This document shows, piece after piece, positions 17,046-26,141 of a stretch of 64,000 nucleotides of DNA. The DNA lies in assembly GCF_000337515.1 (NCBI RefSeq), contig NZ_AOIQ01000006.1, positions 6,265-70,264 on the forward strand, read 5' to 3'. The position numbers were made by a program, and so were the translations under genes. How positions within the stretch are numbered: the first letter of the stretch is position 1; every line of letters starts with the position of its first letter. Under the pieces are notes generated by a model. It was not told where the DNA came from. It saw only the letters and a program-made list of their open reading frames with translations, and made no database searches. Source of the DNA: Halovivax asiaticus JCM 14624. Its GTDB lineage: Archaea; Halobacteriota; Halobacteria; Halobacteriales; Natrialbaceae.

Positions 17046-18422
17046 TCAGTAGACGTAGTCGTCCTCGGCGAACTGCACGTAGCCGCCGTTTCGGTAGCCG
17101 AACTTTCGGCGTTTGTACGCGAGGAGAAGTTTGCTCGCGCCGATGCCGGCCGAATAGCCTCTCGAGAGTAGACTGCGACCGTCACCGTCGCCGATCATGC
17201 CGTTCGCGACGCCGAAGACGCGGTCCCAGTCGTCGGGTGCGTAGTCGGCGACGATGTCGGCGAAGGAGACGTTTCGCGCCACTTCGCTCCCGATGGCCCG
17301 CTTCCAGACGTCGTTGTAGGTGCCGAGTTGCTTCCTCGCGGCGAGTCGACCGGCGATCTTGCCGGTACGAACGGCGACGTGGTAGCCACCCTCGTGGAAC
17401 GCCGAGGTGGTCCCCATCGCACCGCCTGCTACGGCGATCCCGGCGTCGACGGGTGAGTCGATCGGTCGGGTCGAGGAGATCGGGTACGTTTCGGTTCCCT
17501 TCGACTTCCCACGGTCTTCGACGCGCGGAATGTCGGATTCGACGTCGTACTCGTCGCCGTAGACGGTTTCGAGCAGTCGATCGACGTACGTCGCCCCCGA
17601 CGGGATGCCGTCGTCCGACGGATCCAGCAGTCGATAGGACTCGGGATGGGCGACGTCGTCCAGGGTCATGCCGATGGGCATCGTCAGCCCAACGCGGGCG
17701 ACCGTCCCATCGTTCGGGAACACCCACGGGTAGGCCGTCTCGCCGGGCATCCAGCCCCACCAGAATTTGAGTCGGTCTTCGGGGAAGATTTCCTCGGGGA
17801 ACTCACGATACTCCTGGTAGGCGATATGATTGGCCGTCGGTGGCGACAGCTGGTCGGCGATACTCGATCCCGGTGGCGTGAACTGATCCAGCGCGTCCAT
17901 GGTGATCCGACGCTGCGGACCGTCGGCCAGCACGACGTGGTCGGCTTCCAGTTCGTCCCCGCCAGAGAGGGTGAGCGTGTGTGTCGGGCCGCTCGTCGAC
18001 AGGTCGGTTTCGAGAGCGGAGACGCTCGTGCCGACGCGGATATCGGCCCCGGCGTCGCGGGCTCGCTCGTAGAGCCAGTCGTCCATCCGGGCGCGGTGGA
18101 AGGTAAAGCCGAATCCTGGATAGGACGAGTCCATGCCCGTCGTATCGAGGGAGACAGTGGTCGAGGGACCGACGAAATCCGTTCCCGACAGTTCCTGCAG
18201 GATGACGTCGTCGGGAATTGCCTGGTAGTCCTCGTCCATGATATCCACCCAGTAGTCGAGCATCCCCGCTGCGTCCGTCGAATCGGGACCGAGTTCCTCG
18301 CGGTCTTCCCGGGGAACCCCCTGTTCGAGACAGACCGTCTCGGCACCGTGGGCAGCGGCCTGCTCCGCAGCTGCTGCGCCCGCTGGGCCGCCACCCACGA
18401 TCGCGACGTCTACGCGTTCCAT
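17046..18422 (-). CDS. Geranylgeranyl reductase-family FAD-dependent oxidoreductase
   Basis: 458 residues from the ATG at 18422 (MERVDVAIVGGGPAGAAAAEQ). It has the FAD-binding GxGxxG motif, LEQGVPREDREELG, the conserved middle segment FTFHRARMDDWL with a following GTSV strand, and GIAVAGGAMGTTSAFHEGGYHVAVRTG near the C-terminal FAD loop. The family reduces geranylgeranyl chains of archaeal lipids, isoprenoid quinones or chlorophyll precursors. At least one paralogue does the lipid job in haloarchaea; whether this copy acts on lipids or menaquinone side chains cannot be told. Confidence 0.88.
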   Translation of the reverse strand: MERVDVAIVGGGPAGAAAAEQAAAHGAETVCLEQGVPREDREELGPDSTDAAGMLDYWVDIMDEDYQAIPDDVILQELSGTDFVGPSTTVSLDTTGMDSSYPGFGFTFHRARMDDWLYERARDAGADIRVGTSVSALETDLSTSGPTHTLTLSGGDELEADHVVLADGPQRRITMDALDQFTPPGSSIADQLSPPTANHIAYQEYREFPEEIFPEDRLKFWWGWMPGETAYPWVFPNDGTVARVGLTMPIGMTLDDVAHPESYRLLDPSDDGIPSGATYVDRLLETVYGDEYDVESDIPRVEDRGKSKGTETYPISSTRPIDSPVDAGIAVAGGAMGTTSAFHEGGYHVAVRTGKIAGRLAARKQLGTYNDVWKRAIGSEVARNVSFADIVADYAPDDWDRVFGVANGMIGDGDGRSLLSRGYSAGIGASKLLLAYKRRKFGYRNGGYVQFAEDDYVY

Positions 18423-18527
18423 ACGGCGGACCACACAATCACCCCTAATAAGCAGTCTGAAACGTCCCAACGGTGAGGCGCCTAATCCATCCCAAAAACC
18501 GTCGCCGGGACCGTCGAATCACTGCCG

Positions 18528-18534
18528 TTTTTTA
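18528..18534 (+). promoter_or_regulatory. TATA box of the enoyl-CoA hydratase gene
   Basis: TTTTTTA in CCGTTTTTTATGG ends 23 nt before the ATG at 18558. This marks a leaderless promoter and favours that ATG over the one inside the TATA element at 18534. Confidence 0.5.
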
Positions 18535-18557
18535 TGGACCGGGTCGGATCGTGTAGT

Positions 18558-19346
18558 ATGACCGACTCACCGCACGTGACCGTCGAGATCACAGACCAGA
18601 TCGGCCAGGTTACGATGGATCGGCCGGAGAAACACAACGCGATGACGCCGGAGATGGCCGAATCCATCGCGACGGCTCTCGCGGACCTCTCGGCGGACGA
18701 CGACGTTCGCTGTCTCGTCCTGACGGGCTCTGGCGGGACGTTCAACACCGGGGCCGACCTGGCCGGCCTCGAAGGTGACGAGCGGGACGAGGCGGTCATC
18801 GACTCGGTCGCGGACCCGCTCCACGCCAGCGTCCGGACCATGACGAGCGCGCCGAAACCCGTCGTCACCGGGATCAACGGCATCGTCGCCGGCGGTGGCC
18901 TCGGGTTGGCCCTCGCGTCGGACATCGCGATCATGTCGGAGGAGGCCCGCATCCAGTACGCGTACCCGTCGATCGGGCTCTCCGGAGACGGTGGAATCAC
19001 CTGGCTCCTCCCCCGACTCCTCGGGTTGCGTCGCGCTCAGCGGTTCGCGTTGCTGAACGAAGGATTCGACGCGATCGAGGCCGTCGACGCGGGGCTGGTT
19101 ACCGAAGCCGTTCCCGGCGACTCATTCGACGACCGGCTCGCCGAGGTCGCCGCCGAGCTCGCGTCGGGCCCGACGAAGGCATTCGGGACGATTCGCCAAC
19201 TGCTGTTCGAGGGAGCGAACCGCTCGCTCGACGATCACCTCCGTCACGAGCGTGACGGCGTGACCGGACTCACCGAGACCGACGATTACGCCACCGGCGT
19301 CGGAACCTTCTTCGAGGACGAGGAACCGACGTTCACCGGCCACTAA
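18558..19346 (+). CDS. Enoyl-CoA hydratase/isomerase family protein
   Basis: 262 residues. It is a crotonase fold with DRPEKHNAMTPEMAESIA, the first oxyanion-hole segment LTGSGGTFNTGADL, and the second NGIVAGGGLGLALASDIAIM. A Gly occupies the position of the first catalytic Glu of true hydratases; the later YPSIGLSGDGGITWLLPRL keeps the general shape but has Asp rather than Glu. It may therefore be an isomerase or a hydratase of another acyl-CoA. It acts in fatty-acid or amino-acid catabolism in the cytoplasm. No beta-oxidation partners are adjacent. Confidence 0.88.
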   Translation: MTDSPHVTVEITDQIGQVTMDRPEKHNAMTPEMAESIATALADLSADDDVRCLVLTGSGGTFNTGADLAGLEGDERDEAVIDSVADPLHASVRTMTSAPKPVVTGINGIVAGGGLGLALASDIAIMSEEARIQYAYPSIGLSGDGGITWLLPRLLGLRRAQRFALLNEGFDAIEAVDAGLVTEAVPGDSFDDRLAEVAAELASGPTKAFGTIRQLLFEGANRSLDDHLRHERDGVTGLTETDDYATGVGTFFEDEEPTFTGH

Positions 19347-19450
19347 CGCCCAATCCGTCGGACGCGGGCCGACGTGACGAAACAGCGTCGCGGGAATCTG
19401 GCCCACTGCCGACCAGTGCGTATTTGTCGGCCCCGTGAATTGCACTCCGT

Positions 19451-19969
19451 ATGGCTGCGAACGACGAATCGGCCGGACGGGCGATCGGGTCCCGACACAT
19501 CGGGCTCCTCGTCTTCGCCCTCATGGTCGTGCTCTTTTCGCTCATCGACGGGACTCGGCCGATCGCGATCGGGCTGCTCTGGATCGTCGCACCCGTCGCC
19601 GCGTTCGGAACCCTGGTGCAGGTGATTCGCGGGTCGGTCTCCCTCCGAAGCGGCCGGGGACTCATCTTTTCGATGTGGTGTGCGGCGATTGCGATGATCG
19701 CGATCCCGCTCGGGGCGCTCGTCGTCGACCCCGACATCGGCTCGGCGCTGACGTTCCTCGGCTTCCTGTCAGCACTGATCGCGGCGGGCTTCGCCAGACT
19801 ATCGGTGACGGCCCCGATCGACGTGTCTCGGGAACTGCCACCCGAACAGGAGTTCGTCACTGAGGACGGTCAACTGGTCCCACGTTCGGTTGACGCCCCT
19901 GCAGATAGAGATGATGACGAGGTTACTGGTGGTGTCGTCGGGTCCGAGAAGCGAGAGCACACCGAGTGA
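19451..19969 (+). CDS. Small haloarchaeal membrane protein, unknown function
   Basis: 172 residues. Four hydrophobic segments (about 18-33, 36-58, 71-92, 97-114) are followed by an acidic cytoplasmic tail (ELPPEQEFVTEDGQLVP and on). No motif is recognised. The stop lies 44 nt before the DHH-family gene at 20014, so both may be on one transcript. Confidence 0.7.
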   Translation: MAANDESAGRAIGSRHIGLLVFALMVVLFSLIDGTRPIAIGLLWIVAPVAAFGTLVQVIRGSVSLRSGRGLIFSMWCAAIAMIAIPLGALVVDPDIGSALTFLGFLSALIAAGFARLSVTAPIDVSRELPPEQEFVTEDGQLVPRSVDAPADRDDDEVTGGVVGSEKREHTE

Positions 19970-20013
19970 GCGACCAACTCGGGTTTCATTGCCATCGATC
20001 GCGTATACGGCCT

Positions 20014-21012
20014 ATGTCGCGAGCGGAGACGTTGGCTGCGATGCTCGTCGACGAGTCGACCGTCACGATCGTCTGTCACGACAATCCGGATCCCGATTGC
20101 CTCGCGAGCGCCCTCGCGTTCGAACACATCGCTCGCTCCCGGGACGTCCCCTCCTCACGAATCGTCTACGGCGGTGAGATCTCCCATCAGCAAAATCGGG
20201 CGTTCGTCAACATGCTCGACATCTCCGTCGATCACGACGGCGAGGTCGACCCCGACGGGTTCGTCGCCTTCGTCGATCACGCACGTCACAGCGTCTCGAC
20301 CGTCGATGCGGGAATCGAACCGGACGCGATCGTCGATCATCACCCGGCACCGGCCGTGGACGCGCCATTCGTCGACATCAGACCGACGTACGGTGCGACC
20401 GCGACGATTTTCGTCGAGTATCTCCAGGCCCTCGAAATCGAACTCACCAGACGAATGGCCACGGCGCTGCTGTTTGCCCTTCACCGTGAACGACTGGACT
20501 TCGTTCGTGAGCCGACGCGGGCGGAGTACGAAGCCGCACTCGCCGTCTACGACGACGCGGATCTCGATTCACTCGAACAACTGTACGGGAGTGCGTTCAC
20601 ACCGGCGACGATCGACGCGATCGGCGAAGCGATCCGCTCGCGCACCCGACGCGGCTCTGCACTCGTCGCCAACGTCGGTCGAACGCCGGAAACGGACGCG
20701 CTTCCGCAGGCCGCAGACTACTTGCTGAACGTCGAAGGCGTCAACACGGTCCTGGCGTACGGAATCGTCGGGGAGGCGATCCGACTTTCCGCCAGATCAG
20801 TCGATCCACGTGTCAACGTCGGGCGGACGCTCGACCAGGCGTTCGATCCACTGGGGACAGCGGGCGGCCATCACGATATGGGCGGTGGCCACATCGACCT
20901 CGGAATTTTCAGCGATTATGCGGAGGCTGACGACTGCGAGGCGCTCATCTCCATGCTCTCACCACGAATCGAACGCAGATTCTTCGAGGCACTCCGACTG
21001 GCACCGGCGTGA
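20014..21012 (+). CDS. DHH-family phosphoesterase (Orn/NrnA-like)
   Basis: 332 residues from the ATG at 20014 (MSRAETLAAMLVDESTVTIV). It has the DHH motif set: HDNPDPDCLASALA (HxDxDx), FVDHARHS, the signature VDHHPAPAV, then the C-terminal DHHA1 domain with the glycine-rich GTAGGHHDMGGGHIDLG. Members cleave short oligonucleotides, pAp or cyclic dinucleotides with Mn2+. No cNMP or CBS domain is fused here, so an NrnA-like nanoRNase/pAp phosphatase is the simplest reading; a c-di-AMP role is possible. Confidence 0.9.
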   Translation: MSRAETLAAMLVDESTVTIVCHDNPDPDCLASALAFEHIARSRDVPSSRIVYGGEISHQQNRAFVNMLDISVDHDGEVDPDGFVAFVDHARHSVSTVDAGIEPDAIVDHHPAPAVDAPFVDIRPTYGATATIFVEYLQALEIELTRRMATALLFALHRERLDFVREPTRAEYEAALAVYDDADLDSLEQLYGSAFTPATIDAIGEAIRSRTRRGSALVANVGRTPETDALPQAADYLLNVEGVNTVLAYGIVGEAIRLSARSVDPRVNVGRTLDQAFDPLGTAGGHHDMGGGHIDLGIFSDYAEADDCEALISMLSPRIERRFFEALRLAPA

Positions 21013-21150
21013 CCGTGTGACGGTGTATGACGGGTCGATCGGGCATAGTCACATGTTCGAGTAGTGGGACGGACACTGTGCGGATATTCGAGCGGTGTCC
21101 CACCACAGCTGTTTCCCTGCGAGCGTCTTGACGTACGTCGAATCACTTCC

Positions 21151-21157
21151 TTTTTAC
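21151..21157 (+). promoter_or_regulatory. TATA box deciding the start of the small KOW-like gene
   Basis: TTTTTAC ends 22 nt before the ATG at 21180 but only 13 nt before the in-frame ATG at 21171, so 21180 is the likelier leaderless start. Confidence 0.5.
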
Positions 21158-21179
21158 AGACAGACGCGAAATGGCAGGT

Positions 21180-21371
21180 ATGAGCTTCGAGGAAGACGAT
21201 CAGGTCGTACTCTCCGATAAACACAGCGAGTTCGACGGCGAAACGGGGACCGTCACGCAGACGATGGAATCGATGTTCGGTGACGTCACCTACACGATCA
21301 GCTTCGAGGACGGCCAGGAATCCGGCGTCCCGGAAGACGCCCTCGAGGCCGCCGACGACGCCGACGAGTAA
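21180..21371 (+). CDS. Small SH3/KOW-like haloarchaeal protein
   Basis: 63 residues (MSFEEDDQVVLSDKHSEFDG). A single small beta-barrel domain is suggested by DDQVVL, GETGTVTQT, YTISFEDG and GVPEDALE, the pattern of KOW or DUF1918-type SH3 folds in which a positively turned loop follows an initial 'valid-use' strand. It is highly acidic. No partner is obvious; it stands between the DHH gene and an RNA-binding protein gene. Confidence 0.7.
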   Translation: MSFEEDDQVVLSDKHSEFDGETGTVTQTMESMFGDVTYTISFEDGQESGVPEDALEAADDADE

Positions 21372-21461
21372 CACGGACCGACCATCACTGACGGGGTCCC
21401 AGCCCGGGCATAACCGCACCCCAGCGGCTACCCCCTGTCGACAACTTCCACTGACCGACCC

Positions 21462-21899
21462 ATGTCGAGCATTCCACTACACTACGTCGATCTGCGTGCG
21501 TTCTGTTACGCTACCGAGGACGACAAGCGCGTCGAACAGGCCCTCCGCCTGTTCCTTCCCGAGGACGTCGAACTCGACAGGGTCGAGACGGCGGGCCACT
21601 ACGGGGACCGGATTCTGATCTACTCCGTTCGGGTCGAACGGGCTGACGAGATTCGTCACGTCCTGACGCAACTGGCGTCACTTCCAGCACTTACCCAGGT
21701 GATAGACGAACTCGACGACCGCGTCACCGACAACACGGAGCTGTTCCTCACGCTCGACAAACAGGCGGCGTTCAACGGCACCGTCAGTCGTGGCGACGGC
21801 ATCACGTTTCGCGGGAAGCTGGAGGCCTACCCGGCGACCAGAGAGGCCGCCATCGAGAACGCCCGTGACATCCTCACCGACCTCGACGAAAGCGAGTGA
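21462..21899 (+). CDS. RNA-binding protein of the archaeal exosome-associated (COG1325, RNA_bind_2) family
   Basis: 145 residues. HYVDLRAFCYATEDDKRVEQALRLF opens the domain as in the archaeal exosome-subunit-like family, followed by VETAGHYGDRILIYSVRVERADEI (Gly-His-Tyr-Gly conserved loop) and ELFLTLDKQAAFNGTVSRGDG. The family resembles an RNA-binding ribosomal-protein fold and is linked to the exosome by gene context in other archaea. No exosome core genes lie nearby here. Next on the same strand is the YcaO gene, 98 nt away. Confidence 0.8.
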   Translation: MSSIPLHYVDLRAFCYATEDDKRVEQALRLFLPEDVELDRVETAGHYGDRILIYSVRVERADEIRHVLTQLASLPALTQVIDELDDRVTDNTELFLTLDKQAAFNGTVSRGDGITFRGKLEAYPATREAAIENARDILTDLDESE

Positions 21900-21997
21900 G
21901 CGAGTCGACATCCCTCACGGTCACGTGCACTCGCCTCGTTCCCGTGAGTCGATTGGGAGCACGGCACTTTTGACGCGACCGGTTGAATTGAGCGCAC

Positions 21998-23731
21998 ATG
22001 GACGTACCCGTCGTCGGTGGCGATCCGGTTCGAGACGAAGTGGGGGCAGCACTGACTGACGTGGACATCGACGTGCGATCGGCGACCGTCGACGAACTGG
22101 CTCAGGCACCCGTCGGCGTCGTTGCCGGGGTGGCCGGTTCGGAGACGTTTGAAGCGGCGAACCGGCACGCCCGGAGCGGCGAAACGACCTGGATCGCCGT
22201 CGAAGTGGGCGGCGTCGGCGGGCAGCCGATCGATACCGTCGATGCGTCGGTGTCGGTGTTCGGTCCGAAAACGGCCTGCTTTGGGTGTCTCCGGGATCGG
22301 GTTCGATCGACACGCGAGAGCGACACTGGCGGGTCGAAACCGAGCGGCTCCCGTCGGACCGTCCGCTTGGCCGGCGCAATCGCCGGCAGCGAGTGCGTTC
22401 GAACCCTAGAACAGGGGACGAACGCACCGTTCGCGACCGTAACCGAACTGCCCTACACGGAACGCGTCCTGCTTCCCGTCCCGGGTTGTGCGTGTCAGGC
22501 AGATGATCGAGACCGCGCTATCGATCGGACCGACGAATCGGGGCTGGCGCTCGACGAAACCGTCGACGCGATGGACCAGGCGATCGACGAGCGGATCGGT
22601 CTGTGCAAATCGATCGGGGAGATCGACTCCTATCCGGTGCCGTACTACCTTGCCACGCTCGCGAATACCGGTGCCTATAGCGACGCCACCGCACCCACGA
22701 ACGCGGCCGGCGTCGACGACGACTGGAATCGGGCGTTCGCCAAAGCGATCGGGGAGGGGCTAGAGCGGTACTGCGCAGGCGTCTACCGCGAGGAAGACTT
22801 CGTCGTTGCGGCCGCCGAGACGCTCGATGCCGTCCTTGAACCGACGGCAATCGTCAGCCCGGACGACACACCCGCGTTCGATCCGTCGACCGACTCGCGC
22901 TGGGTCGACGGCGTGGATCTCTCGACCGGCAAGCAGACCTCCCTCCCGGCGGATGCGGTCCACTTCCCCCAACCCGGTCCGGGCTACGTCCCGCAGATCA
23001 CGACCGGCCTCGGACTCGGATCGTCGACCGCCGACGCACTCGTGGCGGGCCTGACCGAGATCGTCGAACGGGACGCGACGATGCTCTCGTGGTTCTCGAC
23101 GGCCGATCCCGTCGAACTTTCGGTGAGCGACGAGCGATTCCAAACGGTCGTTCGCCGGGTCGAAAGCGAGGGACTGGCAGTCACACCGCTCCTCGTCACA
23201 CAGGACGTCGACGTACCGGTCGTCTCCGTCGCCGTCCATCGTGAGGACGGCGACTGGCCGGCGTTCGCAGTCGGATCGGCAGCGGACCTCGACGCCACGG
23301 CCGCTGCACGGAGTGCGCTCGCCGAAGCAACGCAGAACTGGATGGAACTTCGCTCGATCGGCCCGGACGAGGCGACCGACGCGGGCGCCTGGATCGGCCA
23401 CTACGGATCGTTCCCCGCTGCTGCCCGGGAATTTCTCGACACGTCGGAAACCGTCGACGCGGCGTCGGTGTCACCAGACCCAGTTCCGTCCGGAACTGAA
23501 GCCGTCGAGACTCTCGTCGAACGGCTCACCGATGCAGGACTCACGCCGTACGCGGCCCGCCTCACCACACGCGACGTCGCGGCGCTCGGCTTCGAAGCCG
23601 TGCGCGTGATCGTTCCGACTGCACAGCCGCTGTTTACGGCAAACCCTTACTTTGGAGAACGAGCGCGCACCGTGCCGGAAACACTGGGCACCGAACCACG
23701 CCTCGACGGGCCGCCACACCCGTATCCCTGA
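21998..23731 (+). CDS. YcaO-domain ATP-dependent cyclodehydratase/thioamidation-type enzyme with N-terminal zinc-binding domain
   Basis: 577 residues. The N-terminal 190 residues hold CxxC (Cys94, Cys97 in ACFGCLRD) and CxC (Cys164, Cys166 in PGCACQ), a plausible tetrathiolate zinc site as in the E1-like partner domains of azoline-forming YcaO enzymes. The YcaO domain follows with the ATP-binding helices GEGLERYCAG (252-261), AGLTEIVERD (350-359) and a later SALAEATQNW. The protein ends in PHPYP, the PxPxP tail typical of azoline-forming YcaOs. YcaO enzymes activate backbone amides with ATP. No precursor peptide, dehydrogenase or TfuA gene is adjacent, so the substrate is unknown. Confidence 0.88.
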   Translation: MDVPVVGGDPVRDEVGAALTDVDIDVRSATVDELAQAPVGVVAGVAGSETFEAANRHARSGETTWIAVEVGGVGGQPIDTVDASVSVFGPKTACFGCLRDRVRSTRESDTGGSKPSGSRRTVRLAGAIAGSECVRTLEQGTNAPFATVTELPYTERVLLPVPGCACQADDRDRAIDRTDESGLALDETVDAMDQAIDERIGLCKSIGEIDSYPVPYYLATLANTGAYSDATAPTNAAGVDDDWNRAFAKAIGEGLERYCAGVYREEDFVVAAAETLDAVLEPTAIVSPDDTPAFDPSTDSRWVDGVDLSTGKQTSLPADAVHFPQPGPGYVPQITTGLGLGSSTADALVAGLTEIVERDATMLSWFSTADPVELSVSDERFQTVVRRVESEGLAVTPLLVTQDVDVPVVSVAVHREDGDWPAFAVGSAADLDATAAARSALAEATQNWMELRSIGPDEATDAGAWIGHYGSFPAAAREFLDTSETVDAASVSPDPVPSGTEAVETLVERLTDAGLTPYAARLTTRDVAALGFEAVRVIVPTAQPLFTANPYFGERARTVPETLGTEPRLDGPPHPYP

Positions 23732-23778
23732 CGCACTGCAGCCGTCGGCTACTCTCTCCGTCAATCGTTCCGATTCGA

Positions 23779-24189
23779 TCACTCCCGAAGGCTGAGATCG
23801 AGATCCAGGCCGTCGTCGGTGACCGTAATCGTGAGCTGTTTCGTTTCGGGTCCGAGCAGTTCGGTCGCCTCGTCGATGACCGCGTCTTCGTCCGGTTCCT
23901 CCTCACCGTCGCCGGCCAACTCGACGAGTTTGACGCTGGCCTGTGAATCGGAATTCGGGACGCGTCCGATCGTTGCGGTGGCGTCGACGGGAATCGTCAC
24001 CGGCGTGTCGATGTTCTTCCGGTTCGAGTCCAGTTCGGTCACCGTGACGACGACGCCTTTCGGTGAGTCGGTTTCGTTCTGTCCGGTGAGCAAGATCGGC
24101 ATGCTCAGCGAGAACGCGTAGATGAAGTAGCCTACGAGCCCGAACGCAGAGATCCCACCGGCCCCGGCAAGTAGCGTACGTCGGTTCAC
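23779..24189 (-). CDS. Small membrane-anchored secreted protein
   Basis: 136 residues from a GTG (NRRTLLAGAGG after the initiator). The in-frame ATG at 24228 would add 13 residues. NRRTLLAGAGGISAFG is a Tat-like or membrane-anchor start, followed by a hydrophobic segment to about residue 33 without a lipobox Cys. The exported part is about 100 residues, beta-rich and acidic (VVVTVTELDSNR, QASVKLVELAGDGEEEPDEDAV, LTITVTDDGLDLDLSL). It ends convergently with the YcaO gene. Function unknown. Confidence 0.65.
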   Translation of the reverse strand: MNRRTLLAGAGGISAFGLVGYFIYAFSLSMPILLTGQNETDSPKGVVVTVTELDSNRKNIDTPVTIPVDATATIGRVPNSDSQASVKLVELAGDGEEEPDEDAVIDEATELLGPETKQLTITVTDDGLDLDLSLRE

Positions 24190-24311
24190 ACAGGGGCCTA
24201 GCCGTCGAGAATCCCTTAGTGTTACCATTTTGGCCCCGCGGCAGACGCCGGACGCCCCACGGTGAGAATCGACCTGCGGATGACGTGGCCGTCGATTGCG
24301 TGTCGGTGGCG

Positions 24312-25814
24312 TTACTCAGACTGTGGCGAGTAGTTCGGCGCTTCGTCGGTAATGACGACGTCGTGGGCGTGGCCCTCCGCCTGGCCGGCGCTGGAGACCC
24401 GGACGAACTCGGCGCGCTCTTTGAACTCGGGGACGGTTTCGGCGCCGACGTAACCCATCCCGGACTGCATGCCGCCGGAGAGTTGGTGAAGCTCGGATTT
24501 GAGCGTTCCCTTGTAGGGTGTCGCCGCCTCGACCCCTTCGGGGACGTACTCGTCTTCCTCGTCGGGGTCCTCCTTGAGGTAGCGTTCCGTGTCGCCGGAT
24601 TTCATCGCACCGACGGAGCCCATCCCGCGGTACTGCTTGTACTTCTTGCCGTTCATCGTGACGACGCGGCCCGGAGCCTCGTCCGTGCCCGCGAAGTACG
24701 ACCCAAGCATGACGGCGTCGGCGCCGGCCGCGACGGCCTTGATCGCGTCGCCGGAGTAGCGAATGCCGCCGTCGGCGATGACAGGTACGTCGTGTTCCGC
24801 GGCGACATCGGCGACCTGCGCGACGGCGGTGATCTGTGGCATGCCGGCACCGGAGACGACACGCGTGGTACAGATCGAGCCCGGGCCGATGCCGACCTTG
24901 ATCCCGTCGGCGAAGTCGACGAGTTCCGCAGCAGCCTCGCGCGTGCCGACGTTTCCGACGACCACGTCAGCGTCGACGCTCTCTTTGATCTCCTTCGCCC
25001 CCTCGATGACGTTCCGGTTGTGCGCGTGGGCGGTGTCGATGAAGAGGACGTCCGCGTCGACGTCGTCGGCGGCCTCGGCTCGATCAAGCTCGAACGGACT
25101 GACCGCGACGCCGACACGCAGGCGGCCATCCTCGTCGCGAACGGCGTCTTTGTACTCGCGACGCTGGAGGATGCCCTGCATCGTGACGAGTCCGACGAGA
25201 AGGTTCTCGTCGTCGACGACCGGCACCCGTTCGATCTTGTGTTCGTACATCAAGTCGAACGCGTCGCGGGAGTCGACGTCCTCGTGGGCCGTGATGACCT
25301 CGTCGGTCATCGCCTCCGTGACGGGGTCGTCCTCGTTGACTTCCAGATGCGGGCGGATGTCAGTGCTCGAGATGATGCCGAGAACCTCACCGCGGGTGTT
25401 GACCACGGGGGCGCCGCCGACGCCCTCCCGGGCCATCAGCTCGTCGACTTCGCGGACGGACATCTCAGGATTGGCGGTGACGACATCGTCTAGGGAAATG
25501 ATCAGTTCGTCGGCGCGCTTGACGCGATCGATCTCTTCGACCATCCGGTCGATCGTCATGTTTCTGTGCAAGACACCGAGGCCACCCTGCCGGGCCATCT
25601 CGATGGCCAGTCCGCTCTCCGTAACGGTGTCCATCGCCGCCGAGAGGATCGGGATCGACACCTCGACGTTGGTCGAAATTTGCGAAGTGAGATCGGCCTG
25701 GTCGGGTTCGACGTGGCTCTCTTTCGGTCGGAGCAACACGTCGTCGAATGTCAGCGCCTCGGGTACCCGTAGTTTGTCCGTAAAGAACTCGTCCGATGGA
25801 AGATCGTTCGCCAT
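24312..25814 (-). CDS. guaB: Inosine-5'-monophosphate dehydrogenase
   Basis: 500 residues from the ATG at 25814 ([20 protein letters not shown]). It catalyses IMP + NAD to XMP, the committing step of GMP synthesis. [19 protein letters not shown] opens the TIM barrel; two CBS domains (about residues 100-225) are inserted, with [11 protein letters not shown] and [11 protein letters not shown]. The catalytic loop is [17 protein letters not shown], with flap [17 protein letters not shown] and C-terminal [12 protein letters not shown]. The length is standard. A TATA-like CGTTTTTG at 25838-25845 on the minus strand supports the start. Confidence 0.97.
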   Translation of the reverse strand: MANDLPSDEFFTDKLRVPEALTFDDVLLRPKESHVEPDQADLTSQISTNVEVSIPILSAAMDTVTESGLAIEMARQGGLGVLHRNMTIDRMVEEIDRVKRADELIISLDDVVTANPEMSVREVDELMAREGVGGAPVVNTRGEVLGIISSTDIRPHLEVNEDDPVTEAMTDEVITAHEDVDSRDAFDLMYEHKIERVPVVDDENLLVGLVTMQGILQRREYKDAVRDEDGRLRVGVAVSPFELDRAEAADDVDADVLFIDTAHAHNRNVIEGAKEIKESVDADVVVGNVGTREAAAELVDFADGIKVGIGPGSICTTRVVSGAGMPQITAVAQVADVAAEHDVPVIADGGIRYSGDAIKAVAAGADAVMLGSYFAGTDEAPGRVVTMNGKKYKQYRGMGSVGAMKSGDTERYLKEDPDEEDEYVPEGVEAATPYKGTLKSELHQLSGGMQSGMGYVGAETVPEFKERAEFVRVSSAGQAEGHAHDVVITDEAPNYSPQSE

Positions 25815-26141
25815 GTAAACTGTCCGACTGGGCCACCCAAAAACGTTGCGAGATTCGGTCGTCTCGACTCGAATAGTGGGGATACGTGACGTGAAATCCT
25901 CTCTCACGCAACGCTTACTAAAACACGACCCGTCGTTTCCCACATGAACGCTGTGATGGCCTCAGATTCCGGAAACGCTGGCTGGACGAGTTTTGACTTC
26001 GTCGCCGCTCTCCGGATGAACCCGCTCACAGCACGGGTACCGATTCGCGGGCGAGACTGGCTCTGCCGCCGGCTCTCGAAGGTCCGTGATCGTGACACCC
26101 ACCACCCATCGGCCACGGGGTATGGCCATCGTCCCTGACCG
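25815..26141. other. 327-bp gap between divergent guaB and a membrane-protein gene
   Basis: Contains the guaB promoter near 25840. An ORF of 64 codons (25944-26138) is present but is basic and unlike neighbours, so no gene is called. Nothing else is recognised. Confidence 0.5.

Noticed and set aside
21998..24189. Complete azole-peptide (TOMM) cluster around YcaO
   Set aside because: No precursor peptide, dehydrogenase, protease or exporter gene is visible nearby, so only the lone enzyme is claimed.
24219..25493. 424-codon plus-strand ORF
   Set aside because: Lies fully antisense to guaB; long antisense frames are expected in GC-rich haloarchaeal genes and the product matches no family.
25944..26138. 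64-codon ORF in the guaB upstream gap
   Set aside because: Basic, Arg-rich product with no motif or RBS, unlike the acidic proteins around it; could be non-coding.
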